A DNA stretch of 64,000 nucleotides from Sphingobacteriaceae bacterium (GCA_002319075.1 NVQB01000001.1:1488001-1552000), one strand, 5' to 3'; shown: positions 36,475 to 46,519, numbered from the stretch's first letter. Made by a program: numbers and translations. The notes: generated by a model from the sequence alone, not told the origin.

Positions 36475-38742
36475 TTACTTTTTATTTTGAGCATCTACCA
36501 CCGCAATGGTAATCATATTAACTATTTCGCGCACACTGCTACCCAATTGCAATACATGAACAGGTTTATTTAAACCCATGAGTACCGGGCCAATGGCTTC
36601 GGCTCCACCCAATTCCTGCATCAACTTGTAAGCAATATTGCCAGAAGCCAGGTTAGGGAAAATAAAAGTGTTTACGTCTTTATCGATAAGCGTACTGAAA
36701 GGAAATTGTTCTTTTAACAAGTTGTTATTGGTTGCGAAATTCGCTTGCAAGTCGCCATCTACGATCAATCCAGGGTAATTAGAATGTAAAATTTTAACGG
36801 CTTTAGCTACCTTATTGGGAACTTCTCCTTCAGCTGAGCCGAAATTTGTATAAGAGAGCATAGCCATACGCGGAACGATATTGTATTGTTTTACCGTATT
36901 AGCTGTTAAAACCGCAATATCCACCAGCTCTTCAGCTGTTGGATCAGCATTCATGGTAGTATCTGCAAAAAAGTACGGACCGCGTTTTGTTACCATAATG
37001 TAAAGTCCGGCAACTCTGCTAACACCTGGAAGCATGTTGATGATCTCCAAAGCTGGCCTGATCGGTTGACCGTATTTGCGGGTTAAACCGCTGATCATAG
37101 CATCCGCCATTCCGTTCTCCACCATCATGGCGCCGAAATAATTACGATCGCGCATTTGTTTTCGGGCGTCGTATTGTGTTAAACCACGACGTTGACGCTT
37201 TTGCCAGAGCATATCACCAAATTCATTTAACTTATCTTCCAGATCATGAACAGAGTCAATTAACTGCATTTCAGATAAATCAATAAAGTTCTCTTCTGCA
37301 AGTTTTTGAATTTTTGTTTTATCACCCAGTAAGATGGGCTTGGCAATACCTTCGTCGCGCACAACCTGTGCAGCTTTCAAGATTTTATAATTATCAGCTT
37401 CAGTAAATACAATGCGTTTAGGGTTGCTTTTGGCTTTATCAGCCAGGCTTCTCATTAACTTGTTATCTTTTCCTAAACGGTTTTCGAGTTCAGAACGGTA
37501 AGCGTCCCAATCTGTAATTTTTAATTTGGCTACACCACTATCAATCGCAGCCTTCGCCACAGCTGAAGATACTGCGCTAATCAGGCGGTTATCAATCGGT
37601 TTGGGAATAATATAATCAGATCCAAAGCTTAGGTTTTTAGAACCGTAAGCTAAGTTTACATAATCAGGAACAGGTTCTTTTGCCAAAGCAGCAATAGCTA
37701 ATGTTGCCGCCAGTTTCATCTCTTCATTGATAGTAGTTGCGCGCACATCCATAGCTCCTCTGAAAATAAAAGGAAAACCTAAAACGTTATTTACCTGGTT
37801 GGGATTATCACTTCTGCCTGTGGCTACGATAATATCAGGACGTGCAGCTATAGCATCTTCATAAGATATTTCCGGCGTTGGATTAGCAAGGGCAAAAACA
37901 ATGCAATTTGAATTCATACTTCGAACCATGTCCTGGTTCAGAATATTTCCTTTTGAAAGGCCTACAAAAACGTCGGCTCCTTTAATAGCCTCTGCTAAAG
38001 TATTTTTATCGGTTTTTTCGGCTGCAAAAAATGATTTGTACTGATCAAGGTCTGTGCGCCCCTTGTGAAGAACGCCTTTACTATCCAGCATTAAAATATT
38101 TTCCTTTTTAACGCCAACAGCAATGTAGAGCTTAGCACAGGAGTTGGCTGATGCGCCAGCTCCATTAATCACTACTTTTACCTGTGACATTTTTTTACCG
38201 GAGATCTCCACTGCGTTAAGCATTCCTGCTGCACTGATAATGGCCGTACCGTGCTGATCGTCGTGCATTAAAGGAATATCCAATATCTCCTTTAAACGGC
38301 GCTCAATTTCAAAACACTCCGGAGCCTTAATATCTTCGAGATTTATACCGCCAAAAGTGGGAGCAATATTTTTTACTGTGTTTACAAATTCGTCAATGTT
38401 TGTAGTATCAATTTCAATGTCAAAAACGTCTATGTCTGCAAAGATCTTAAATAACAATCCTTTTCCTTCCATCACGGGCTTTGAAGCCAAGGCGCCAATA
38501 TTTCCAAGTCCTAACACCGCCGTTCCATTTGAAATAACCGCTACCAGGTTTCCCTTAGCGGTGTATTTGTAGGCATCTTCAGGATTTTTTTCAATTTCGA
38601 GGCAAGGTTCTGCCACTCCCGGAGAGTAAGCAAGAGTTAAGTCGCGCTGAGTGCTGTATGGTTTGGTTGGTATAACTTCAATTTTACCGGGACGTCCCTG
38701 TGAATGGTAATCTAACGCATCTTCTCTTCTAAATTTTGCCAT
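36475..38742 (-). CDS. maeB: NADP-dependent malic enzyme with phosphotransacetylase-like domain
   Basis: 755 residues. Residues about 1-420 are the malic enzyme catalytic and NAD(P) domains (TLAYSPGVAEPCLEIEKNPEDAYKYT, GTAVLGLGNIGALASKPVMEGK, LMHDDQHGTAIISAAG, VVINGAGASANSCAKL); about 430-755 are a phosphotransacetylase-like domain (RIVFTEADNYKILKAAQ, NVNTFIFPNLASGNIAYKL), the MaeB arrangement. It converts malate to pyruvate with NADPH; the PTA part is usually regulatory (acetyl-CoA). First gene of the maeB-ruvA-sprA operon. A variant -7 box is at 38762-38769. Confidence 0.95.
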   Translation of the reverse strand: MAKFRREDALDYHSQGRPGKIEVIPTKPYSTQRDLTLAYSPGVAEPCLEIEKNPEDAYKYTAKGNLVAVISNGTAVLGLGNIGALASKPVMEGKGLLFKIFADIDVFDIEIDTTNIDEFVNTVKNIAPTFGGINLEDIKAPECFEIERRLKEILDIPLMHDDQHGTAIISAAGMLNAVEISGKKMSQVKVVINGAGASANSCAKLYIAVGVKKENILMLDSKGVLHKGRTDLDQYKSFFAAEKTDKNTLAEAIKGADVFVGLSKGNILNQDMVRSMNSNCIVFALANPTPEISYEDAIAARPDIIVATGRSDNPNQVNNVLGFPFIFRGAMDVRATTINEEMKLAATLAIAALAKEPVPDYVNLAYGSKNLSFGSDYIIPKPIDNRLISAVSSAVAKAAIDSGVAKLKITDWDAYRSELENRLGKDNKLMRSLADKAKSNPKRIVFTEADNYKILKAAQVVRDEGIAKPILLGDKTKIQKLAEENFIDLSEMQLIDSVHDLEDKLNEFGDMLWQKRQRRGLTQYDARKQMRDRNYFGAMMVENGMADAMISGLTRKYGQPIRPALEIINMLPGVSRVAGLYIMVTKRGPYFFADTTMNADPTAEELVDIAVLTANTVKQYNIVPRMAMLSYTNFGSAEGEVPNKVAKAVKILHSNYPGLIVDGDLQANFATNNNLLKEQFPFSTLIDKDVNTFIFPNLASGNIAYKLMQELGGAEAIGPVLMGLNKPVHVLQLGSSVREIVNMITIAVVDAQNKK

Positions 38743-38761
38743 ATTTTTTTAAAACGGAAAA

Positions 38762-38769
38762 CGAAGATA
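38762..38769 (-). promoter_or_regulatory. Variant -7 box for the maeB-ruvA-sprA operon
   Basis: CGAAGATA (plus) reads TATCTTCG on the minus strand, one base off TAnnTTTG, 19 nt before the maeB ATG. The position matches exact boxes elsewhere in the window. Confidence 0.35.
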
Positions 38770-38882
38770 GTTAATTATTTAGAAGGAAAAAAGTGTTAAA
38801 ATGTAAGAGTTTACCCTGTTTAAAACCTGCTATTTTTGGTTGAATTTACACGCAGATTTTTGCTTTGACGATAACTCGCTTT

Positions 38883-41800
38883 TTACAAAGAATTTTGGTC
38901 GCTTGTACTTTTCTGAAACTCCAGATAAAACACAGTTCCCAAATACTTTTCAGATGTAAAGGAAATACTTCCGCCAAAACCTTGCATGATATTTTTCACC
39001 ATGGCAAGACCGAGCCCTGAACCTGTTGTTTTAGTCGTAAAATTTGGCGTAAAAATTTTAGTTTTCAGATCTTCGTCAATCCCACAACCGTTATCTCTTA
39101 TGGCTACGATGACCGAAAACTCCTTTTCTTCTAGCGTAATTTCGATTTCCGGACTCTCCTGATCTTCTAAAGCCTGGATGGCATTTTTTAAAATGTTGTT
39201 GAAAACACGAAGTCCCTGGTCACGATCACCCATCACCCAAATCTCGGGCTGTACAACGCGATTTACAATGCTTACGCTTTTTCTGTTTTCAAAAATAAGT
39301 ACCGAAGAGGTTAAGATTTCGGCCAGGTTAATAGGCTCAAGACGCGCTCCCGGGAGTTTTGCGAAGTTACTGAATTCATTGGCAATATTGGCAAGTGAAT
39401 CTATCTGTTCTATGATTCCGATACTTGTTCTTTCAAATTTTTCCCTGAAATCATCGGGATTATTTTTCATCAAATGCTGAAGATACTGCAGGTTCAGCTT
39501 CATTGGGGTTAAAGGATTTTTAATCTCATGGGCTACTTGTTTAGCCATCTCACGCCAGGCACTTTCTCTTTCGCTCTGCGCCAGTAGATTGGCACTGTTC
39601 TCTAATTTTACAAGCATCTGATTGTACTCCGAAACCAGTTTCCCAATTTCATCGTTGCTTTGCCAGACAATTTTTTCGTTTTGTTTTCCCAGCGAAACAT
39701 TACTTAATTGTTGTTTGATTAAGCGCAATGGCTGAGTGATAAAGCCGGATAAGATTAAACCAGCGAGAATACTGATCACGAATAAAATTACATACACATT
39801 TATGAGCGCACTGATAATTCCCGACAACTCATTTACAAGATCACTTTGCCTGGCGAAATAGGGAAGATTAATAAAGCCTATGAGCTGTTTTTTAGAGTCG
39901 AATAAAGGCGTGTAAAGCGACAGGTAGTTTAAAGCCCCGGCTTTATCCGTTACCGTTTCAGAGGAGGACTGATTGTCTTTTAACTTCCAAAATGCTTTAG
40001 GATTTACGAAAGATGCGGCAAGACCCATGTCATAGAGTTTAGATTCACTTGTATTAAACAACTCACCGTTTCTATAGAATAAACTGATGGGTGTATTAAA
40101 CAAACGCGAGTATTCTTTTAATTTTAAATTAATGAGTTCTTTTTGTGAGGGATCGAAAACCTGTTCTGGTGTAAATTGGGCGGTAAGTTCATTGATAATA
40201 ATTTGTGTTTTTTCTTCAAGTTGCTTTTTATTGTTTTTTTCAAACTGAGCGCTGACAAGCGTTCCCGAAGTAATGCCCACGGCCGACATGGCTAATAATA
40301 AGAGTACAACAATGATGGTTTGAATACGTCTTGTTAAAGTAGGACTACTAAAATGATTTGTAAATAAAGCAGAATAAACCAGGTACGAAAGGTAGGTCAT
40401 CAAAGAAAAAAACAAGAGGAGGTAAGAATTGAACGTAAAAAAGTAATTCCATTTGCGCGCTTTCTGACTGATAATCACTTCCGTATTCTCATCAGGGTGA
40501 TAATAATGATGAATAAATTCCTGTTCGGATCTTGCCAGCATTGAAGAATCTTGCAAAGAAAAAGGATAATTAAACTCGCCAAAGCGGCTTGTAACTTGTT
40601 CAGCACGATATACAGCGTGGCTGAAGCTTTTTAGTTTTTCTGGTTTTTGTTGCGACTGATCGAGCAGCAGGTCGGGGAAACTTCCGAGCTCTTCAAACTG
40701 TTTAGCCTCCATGACGATAAAAAGTTTCTTCTCTTTTAATTCTACTTTCCCCACATACTGAGCGTTTTTCCGGTGATTTTTCACAAAAAAAAGTTCTAGA
40801 GTAGCTGTTGAATCAGAATTTTCGCGAATAAGATCGTCAAAAAAACCTTCGTTCGTAAACCGGGGATCTTTCACATCGAATAAAGGTTTACAGTTTTTAT
40901 CGAAGAGTGAAAACTGAACAGTATAGCGATCAAAATAACCGCTAAAATATTTTTGTTTGAGTAATAAGGAGACTTCCTTTTCTGAAGTCGGGATCTCATC
41001 CAAAAAATTTACCATGGTGTTCAAACCTTCGTCCCTGCCCATTTTTTCAGGAATGCCCGAGAATTCATTTTCAAGAATAGGATCTTGTTTTTCGCTGAGC
41101 TTAATTGCCAAAATACTAAGATCTTTTTCCTGATTTATAGTGATGTAGGTATTAAATAATTTAGAAGTCACCACCGACATCAACACAATTTGCAAGCCTA
41201 GCGCGAGGGCGATCTTAAAACCATAAATCCGCAACAAAACCAAAAGAAGCGAGGCATAAATCAGCAGCCAGTAATTTTCAAGAAAACCTTGCCTCTGTGT
41301 GTAAGCTTGCTGAATAGCACACAAACAAACATATAAAATAAAAAATTGAAAAGCGCCACGCCAGGTTTTGGTCGAAAAAAGAGAAAGGGATTTATTGATC
41401 AGGACAAAAAGGGCTAAGGCATAACTACTTAAGGCTCCCAAACCAATAAACACAGGAATTTTGATATTAAAGATGCTTAGAAAATCAAAACTCAGTGTAG
41501 AGTTATTAATAAGACTTATTGCCGTTTGATTAAACTGGTTAAAGACCACGAAAATTAAAACAAAAAGCAGAAAGGAAAAACTAAACCGGGCCGTGCGACT
41601 TTTAAATTGCGACGACTGAAAATGAAAAATAGCCGCTAAACACAGTAGTGTTAGAGCATTTATAAAAATATCTCCCAGATAGCCATTTACAAAAGATTCT
41701 GCGTTTCCAAAAATACGGAGATCATAGAGTTGAGTTCTGTAAAAAAAAGCCGGCCATTTTAGCCAAAGCATTAAAAAACGAACTAACAGAACTGCGGCAC

Positions 41801-42494
41801 TGGAGGCTGCTAATGTAAAAAGAGAAGCCTTTGCAATCACATAAAGTAAAATGGCGATTAAAATAAAAACAAGGCCCAGAAAAAAAATTAATAAAGAAAT
41901 TGTATCTGCGGTTTCAGAAAAGTAAACTTCGTCGTTCCCTTTTATGGAAAACAAATTTTGACCGCCAAGAGTAACTTTATTGGGCAACAAATTAGTAGTA
42001 TCCATTTTAACATCTTCCGGAATGCCTGTCCAGCTTCGGAAACGGTTTTTGAGGTAATTATTTTGCAGTTCATAGGTTGGCTTTACCAGGCACAAAGCCA
42101 AAGCGGTTTTTTGACCTTCACTTCTTTTAAAGTAGAGGTAAAATCCATGTGGCATTTTTACCAATCCCTGCTCTTCGCTAAAAAACGACTTTTCTTTTTG
42201 GAGGGGAATCTGTGAATTATTCCAGAACTCTAAACTGTCTTTTTGCCAGAGATAAAGTCCTACCCTATCCTCTTCGTAATAGCGACCAAGCCCTTGCCAG
42301 TTTTTTGACAGATCGTCTTGCAAAAGCGCATTTAATCCCTCCTTACAAATAAGAGCTTTGGTTTGGACATTTTCTGAAGAAATTTGTGTTATTTTTTGGA
42401 AGGAAAGTGTTGAGCTCTGGTTGTAAAAAACAGCAGCCAAGATCAGAAAGATTCCACCAATTAATAAAATAAGACGGCCCGGGCTCTTTTTCAT
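38883..42494 (-). CDS. Large membrane sensor histidine kinase (NtrY-like)
   Basis: 1203 residues. The N-terminus has one membrane helix, an extracytoplasmic segment (about 30-200) and a cluster of helices (about 200-450). A second periplasmic region and another transmembrane pair lead into a HAMP-like linker, HisKA with H989 in HEIKNPLTPMKLNLQYLQ, and HATPase_c with an N box (FNNILKNAIQAL), G1 (DNGCGID), F box (FTPNFTTKT) and G2 (GSGLGLAMVKNIM). The H-E-I-K-N-P-L-T-P box is the NtrY type. No response regulator lies next to it; an ntrX-type partner elsewhere is expected. Signal unknown. Divergent from the TMTC-like gene. Confidence 0.93.
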   Translation of the reverse strand: MKKSPGRLILLIGGIFLILAAVFYNQSSTLSFQKITQISSENVQTKALICKEGLNALLQDDLSKNWQGLGRYYEEDRVGLYLWQKDSLEFWNNSQIPLQKEKSFFSEEQGLVKMPHGFYLYFKRSEGQKTALALCLVKPTYELQNNYLKNRFRSWTGIPEDVKMDTTNLLPNKVTLGGQNLFSIKGNDEVYFSETADTISLLIFFLGLVFILIAILLYVIAKASLFTLAASSAAVLLVRFLMLWLKWPAFFYRTQLYDLRIFGNAESFVNGYLGDIFINALTLLCLAAIFHFQSSQFKSRTARFSFSFLLFVLIFVVFNQFNQTAISLINNSTLSFDFLSIFNIKIPVFIGLGALSSYALALFVLINKSLSLFSTKTWRGAFQFFILYVCLCAIQQAYTQRQGFLENYWLLIYASLLLVLLRIYGFKIALALGLQIVLMSVVTSKLFNTYITINQEKDLSILAIKLSEKQDPILENEFSGIPEKMGRDEGLNTMVNFLDEIPTSEKEVSLLLKQKYFSGYFDRYTVQFSLFDKNCKPLFDVKDPRFTNEGFFDDLIRENSDSTATLELFFVKNHRKNAQYVGKVELKEKKLFIVMEAKQFEELGSFPDLLLDQSQQKPEKLKSFSHAVYRAEQVTSRFGEFNYPFSLQDSSMLARSEQEFIHHYYHPDENTEVIISQKARKWNYFFTFNSYLLLFFSLMTYLSYLVYSALFTNHFSSPTLTRRIQTIIVVLLLLAMSAVGITSGTLVSAQFEKNNKKQLEEKTQIIINELTAQFTPEQVFDPSQKELINLKLKEYSRLFNTPISLFYRNGELFNTSESKLYDMGLAASFVNPKAFWKLKDNQSSSETVTDKAGALNYLSLYTPLFDSKKQLIGFINLPYFARQSDLVNELSGIISALINVYVILFVISILAGLILSGFITQPLRLIKQQLSNVSLGKQNEKIVWQSNDEIGKLVSEYNQMLVKLENSANLLAQSERESAWREMAKQVAHEIKNPLTPMKLNLQYLQHLMKNNPDDFREKFERTSIGIIEQIDSLANIANEFSNFAKLPGARLEPINLAEILTSSVLIFENRKSVSIVNRVVQPEIWVMGDRDQGLRVFNNILKNAIQALEDQESPEIEITLEEKEFSVIVAIRDNGCGIDEDLKTKIFTPNFTTKTTGSGLGLAMVKNIMQGFGGSISFTSEKYLGTVFYLEFQKSTSDQNSL

Positions 42495-42585
42495 TTTACT
42501 CCTTGCAACTAGTAGTCAAAAAAATACTTGAAATTGACATGACATCAGCAAAATAAGGATAATTCTCATGAATCAGTAAAAAATA

Positions 42586-42619
42586 TTTGGCAAGGATTAT
42601 TAAAATGCTTTTATATTTG
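42586..42619 (+). promoter_or_regulatory. Promoter (-33 and -7) for the TMTC-like gene
   Basis: TTTG at 42586-42589 and TATATTTG at 42612-42619 (TAnnTTTG) are separated by 22 nt. The -7 box ends 26 nt before the ATG at 42646. Confidence 0.62.
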
Positions 42620-42645
42620 TAATTTACAGATATTTAATATTTTTT

Positions 42646-45150
42646 ATGGCACAGGTAAATAAGACATCCTTAAAAGCACCAACTTTTGCACCACTAAGTC
42701 AAACCTTCAAGTATTTTTCTTTTCTAAATCAAAAGATTGCTATGATTCTTATTGGGATTGTAGGTTTTGTATTTTATATCACTTCTATTAATGGAGAATA
42801 CGCGCTGGATGACGGGATTATTATTCACCAAAACGACCACGTAATTAAAGGGGTTCGTGGTATTAAGGATATTATGACGCGTGATGCTTATGAAAGTTTT
42901 TACCGTCGTATGTGCGCTACCGATCAATTAGCCGGGGGTCGTTACCGTCCGCTTTCTGTTGTAAGTTTTGCTCTTGAACAACAAGTTATTGGTAACTACC
43001 GTACTGGTTTATACATGAAGGTAGAAGATTCTAACCGGAATGGCATACTCGATAAGGACATGGTAAATTTTACATCACCTTGCGGAAGGCCTGAAACCAA
43101 TTACGAATACAATGATTTTGTTGACCTTAACAATAACGGTGTTGTAGAAGGTAACGAATGTTATAACTGCTGGGATTTAAATAAAAACTTCAAAAACGAG
43201 TGGGACGAAGATCTTAACGTGGATGGAATTTTTAACGAGATCGACTGCCAGGTGTATGGCGCAAATGTGCGTCACTTCAACAACATCTGGACATTCGCTT
43301 TAGGTTGTATGCTTTTGTACCTGGTGTTTTCACGTTATTTTTTCCGCACCAACCAGGATCTTGCTTTTTTAGCTGCTTTACTTTTCACCATGCACCCAAT
43401 TCACTCTGAAGCTATTGCCAATGTGAAAAGTCGTGATGAGATCTTCTCTTTGATCTTTCTCTCGCTCACGTTCTTCTACACGTTTAAGTACCTGGAGACG
43501 AAAAAGAACAAGGAACTTTTCTGGGCTTCCTTCATGTTTTTACTGGCGCTTTTATCAAAAGAATACGCCGTTACTTTACTCATTCTAATTCCTTTGGCCG
43601 TATACACGTTTACAGAAAATGATTTTGATGTAAAAACTTTCTTCGATACAAAAGAATTCAAACAAACTTTATATGTTGGTCTCGCCTTCGTTATCTGCGC
43701 GGGTATGATGCTTTACCTGAAACGTGATTTTGACATGCACGCAGCGCCAGGTGCCAAACCCATCCGCTCATTCTGGATATTCCCGTTTCTTTATGTTATT
43801 GTAGGGATCTATATTATGGGCTCTAACAAGAAAAATAATTTCCATAAACTATTAAGCTGGTTTTATTTTGTGATGTTGTTTTATTTAGCAATGCGTTTAG
43901 TTGCGGTGAAACTGAAACCAGGAGTTCCGGATACAGAAATTTTAAATAATCCATACTTATTGGCCAATGGTGAAGAACGTTTCGCCACCAAAGGGTTTGT
44001 ACTTTTAAAATATTTATGGTTACAACTTTTCCCTGCAACTTTATCTTCTGATTATTCCTACAACACTATCGAGTACCGTCACTTTACAAGTTGGGATTTC
44101 CTTCTTTCTATTGTGATTCACGTTGGAATGGTTGTAGCGGCAGTGTACTATACTTTGAAAAAACACATCTTAGGTTTTGCGTTAATGACCTACATCATTT
44201 TTGCCTTAATGATCGGTAACGTGTTAATGGATATTGGTGCTACCATGGGTGAACGTTTGATCTTTCACTCTTCTATAGGATTCTGTATCGCAATAGCTTA
44301 TTGGATCTTGTTAGGTTTAGATAAACTCTCTACGGTAACTATCAATGTAAGAAAAACAGCATTAGTGTCTCTTGTATTGGTTATTACTTTCTTGTTTGGT
44401 TGCAAAACATGGGAGCGTAACTGGGACTGGAAAAATGACGTTACTTTATTCTTGAAAGACGTAAAAACCATGCCTCACTCTGTACTTGTGCTTGGTAATG
44501 CAGGTGCACGTTGGGTTGATTTGGCTGACACGAAAGAGGTTACAGGAGTTCAGGTAGTTGGACAGGATTCTACCCGTTTTAACGACTACAACGGAACGCT
44601 TGTAATTACTGATGAAGAAGTAAAACAAGGTGGATATAAAAACAAACGCGAAGCAGCACTCTTCAAAGGAATTTCATTCCTGAAACATGCTACCGATTTA
44701 CATCCACGTTATGTTAACGGGTATTTAAATTTAGGTCTTGCTTATTTCAAATTACGTAAAGATTTCGAAGCCCTTTATTACTGGAAAAACGCAGAACGTT
44801 TGTATCCAAACAATCCTTATTTAAGAAACTATTACCAGGTGTATTCAAACGATCTTAAGAATAGAGGCTCAATGGCTTTCAACCGCGGACGGATGGATTC
44901 TGCTGCCATTGCTTATAACCTATGGACTTTATTAAGTCCGGGCGACCAGGAAGCATGGTACAATTTAGGAGGTGCTTATTTTAATCAGGGGAAATATACC
45001 CTAGCTAAACGCAGCTGGGACAGAGCTCTGCAAATTAATCCAAACTATGCAGAAGTTAAGAAAGTATTGCCGATGATAACCCCTCAGATGTTGGGACAAG
45101 TACCGCAACCAACAGTACCACAAGGATCACAGCCGATTAAAAATAATTAA
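42646..45150 (+). CDS. TMTC-like multi-TM protein with EF-hand-like insertion and C-terminal TPRs
   Basis: 834 residues. The layout resembles TMTC/PMT-like (GT-C) membrane glycosyltransferases followed by TPRs: TM helix about 33-48, an external loop with ALDDGIIIHQNDHV (an acidic pair in the position of the GT-C catalytic Asp) and RYRPLSVVSFALEQ, then TFALGCMLLYLVFSRYFF and LLFTMHPIHSEAIANVKSRDE, which are typical. TPRs fill about 690-820. Unusual is residues 125-201: four 12-residue EF-hand-like loops beginning D128, D160, D177, D189 plus four cysteines (146, 172, 175, 201). It may attach a sugar to exported proteins or sugars; donor and acceptor are unknown. Strong promoter and terminator on its own. 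Confidence 0.85.
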   Translation: MAQVNKTSLKAPTFAPLSQTFKYFSFLNQKIAMILIGIVGFVFYITSINGEYALDDGIIIHQNDHVIKGVRGIKDIMTRDAYESFYRRMCATDQLAGGRYRPLSVVSFALEQQVIGNYRTGLYMKVEDSNRNGILDKDMVNFTSPCGRPETNYEYNDFVDLNNNGVVEGNECYNCWDLNKNFKNEWDEDLNVDGIFNEIDCQVYGANVRHFNNIWTFALGCMLLYLVFSRYFFRTNQDLAFLAALLFTMHPIHSEAIANVKSRDEIFSLIFLSLTFFYTFKYLETKKNKELFWASFMFLLALLSKEYAVTLLILIPLAVYTFTENDFDVKTFFDTKEFKQTLYVGLAFVICAGMMLYLKRDFDMHAAPGAKPIRSFWIFPFLYVIVGIYIMGSNKKNNFHKLLSWFYFVMLFYLAMRLVAVKLKPGVPDTEILNNPYLLANGEERFATKGFVLLKYLWLQLFPATLSSDYSYNTIEYRHFTSWDFLLSIVIHVGMVVAAVYYTLKKHILGFALMTYIIFALMIGNVLMDIGATMGERLIFHSSIGFCIAIAYWILLGLDKLSTVTINVRKTALVSLVLVITFLFGCKTWERNWDWKNDVTLFLKDVKTMPHSVLVLGNAGARWVDLADTKEVTGVQVVGQDSTRFNDYNGTLVITDEEVKQGGYKNKREAALFKGISFLKHATDLHPRYVNGYLNLGLAYFKLRKDFEALYYWKNAERLYPNNPYLRNYYQVYSNDLKNRGSMAFNRGRMDSAAIAYNLWTLLSPGDQEAWYNLGGAYFNQGKYTLAKRSWDRALQINPNYAEVKKVLPMITPQMLGQVPQPTVPQGSQPIKNN

Positions 45151-45170
45151 GCGTTCTGAAGTATAAAATT

Positions 45171-45202
45171 AAAAAAGCCATCTCCAGGGATGGCTTTTTT
45201 TT
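45171..45202 (+). terminator. Intrinsic terminator after the TMTC-like gene
   Basis: Stem AAAAAAGCCATC / GATGGCTTTTTT with loop TCCAGG and a T9 tract, 20 nt after the stop at 45150. Confidence 0.92.
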
Positions 45203-45204
45203 TG

Positions 45205-45560
45205 CACTTTCTCTACTACGCCCGAAATAGCAATTCGCCCGAGTTGACATTCTTTCTTTCTAAAAAATATTTTCATTTAGCAAATGGAGTTCAATCGCAT
45301 TAGACTGTGAGTTCGTGCTCAGTAAGCAGTCTTTCTGAACGTATATCCGCAGTGAGTTACAGCCTATAAGGGATGTCATTTACAGCAGGATTAACCTCCA
45401 GTGGATGTAAAGGCCAGCAATCGCGAAAACAATGTCAGTTCGAGAAGGGCAAAAGAATTAAGACTCATTTGAGCCGGCTTGTATATTAGAGATGTCAGTC
45501 CGAGCAGGATCAAGATCCCGTGGATATTGAGGCCAGGTTGTGTAAGGCGAGAACAAAAGC
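45205..45560. repeat. Non-coding region with degenerate copies of the 57-kb repeat family
   Basis: No gene is visible between the two terminators. 45220-45262 contains CTACTACGCCCGAA and CGAGTTGACATTCTTTC, similar to CTCGACTACGCTCGAACTG and the repeat start at 57034-57065. At 45431-45508, read on the minus strand, are GGACTGACAT, AAGCCGGCTCAAATGAGTCT, CTTTTGCCCTTCTCGAACTG and ACATTG, which follow the 82-bp unit at 57179-57640. So one forward and one inverted degenerate element are present. The rest (45263-45430, 45510-45560) shows nothing I can assign. Confidence 0.7.
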
Positions 45561-45589
45561 AAAAAACCACCGACTAGCGGTGGTTTTTT
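45561..45589 (-). terminator. Intrinsic terminator after sucD
   Basis: Stem AAAAAACCACCG / CGGTGGTTTTTT with loop ACTAG; on the minus strand it follows the sucD stop at 45611 by 21 nt. Confidence 0.92.
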
Positions 45590-45610
45590 TATAAAAATAG
45601 GAGAATAGAA

Positions 45611-46501
45611 TTAAGCTGTAATTTTTTGTCCTTTAAGAACAGCAGCCATTGTTTTACCAATTTCTGCAGGACTTTCGCATACGTGGATACCACATTCGCG
45701 CATGATTTGCATTTTAGCCTGAGCAGTATCTTCATCGCCACCAACAATAGCACCTGCGTGACCCATTGTACGACCTTTTGGAGCGGTTTGACCAGCGATA
45801 AATCCAACAACCGGTTTTTTATTTCCGTTAGCTTTAATCCAACGCGCAGCTTCTGCTTCGTAGTTCCCGCCAATTTCACCAATCATAACGATGGCTTCTG
45901 TTTCAGGATCGTTCATTAATAATTCAACAGCATCTTTTGTTGGAGTTCCAATAATAGGATCTCCACCAATTCCGATGGCAGTAGTTACACCTAAACCAGC
46001 TTTTGCAATTTGATCAGCTGCTTCATAAGTTAAAGTTCCACTTTTAGAAACAATGCCGATTTTACCTTTTTTGAAAACGAAACCTGGCATGATACCAACT
46101 TTTGCTTCACCAGCAGTAATAACACCCGGACAGTTTGGTCCGATTAAACGGCAGGTTCTTCCTTTTAAATATTCCTTTACTGCGATCATGTCTTTTACAG
46201 GAATACCTTCTGTAATACACACGATAACTTTGATTCCCGCTTCAGCAGCTTCCATAATAGCATCGGCAGCAAATGCAGCCGGCACAAAAATGATAGAAAC
46301 ATCTGCACCTGCTTTTTGAACAGCTTCAGCAACCGTGTTAAATACAGGACGCTCTAAATGTGTAGTACCGCCTTTTCCAGGAGTTACACCACCCACTACG
46401 TTAGTTCCGTACTCAATCATTTGTGTTGCGTGAAATGTTCCTTCACCACCTGTAAAGCCTTGTACAATTACTTTAGAATCTTTATTTACTAATACTGACA
46501 T
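45611..46501 (-). CDS. sucD: Succinyl-CoA synthetase alpha subunit
   Basis: 296 residues. The CoA-binding Rossmann domain starts [48 protein letters not shown] and the phosphohistidine loop [17 protein letters not shown] are intact. It makes succinate and ATP/GTP from succinyl-CoA with the SucC beta subunit, which is not adjacent; sucC and sucD are often apart in Bacteroidota. The start ATG at 46501 is 18 nt after a variant -7 box (46520-46527). Confidence 0.97.
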   Translation of the reverse strand: MSVLVNKDSKVIVQGFTGGEGTFHATQMIEYGTNVVGGVTPGKGGTTHLERPVFNTVAEAVQKAGADVSIIFVPAAFAADAIMEAAEAGIKVIVCITEGIPVKDMIAVKEYLKGRTCRLIGPNCPGVITAGEAKVGIMPGFVFKKGKIGIVSKSGTLTYEAADQIAKAGLGVTTAIGIGGDPIIGTPTKDAVELLMNDPETEAIVMIGEIGGNYEAEAARWIKANGNKKPVVGFIAGQTAPKGRTMGHAGAIVGGDEDTAQAKMQIMRECGIHVCESPAEIGKTMAAVLKGQKITA

Positions 46502-46519
46502 AATCGAAAAATTTGTCCA

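Noticed and set aside
45205-45560. Small RNA or tRNA between the two terminators
   Set aside because: No cloverleaf or conserved small RNA pattern; the sequence is explained by degenerate repeats.
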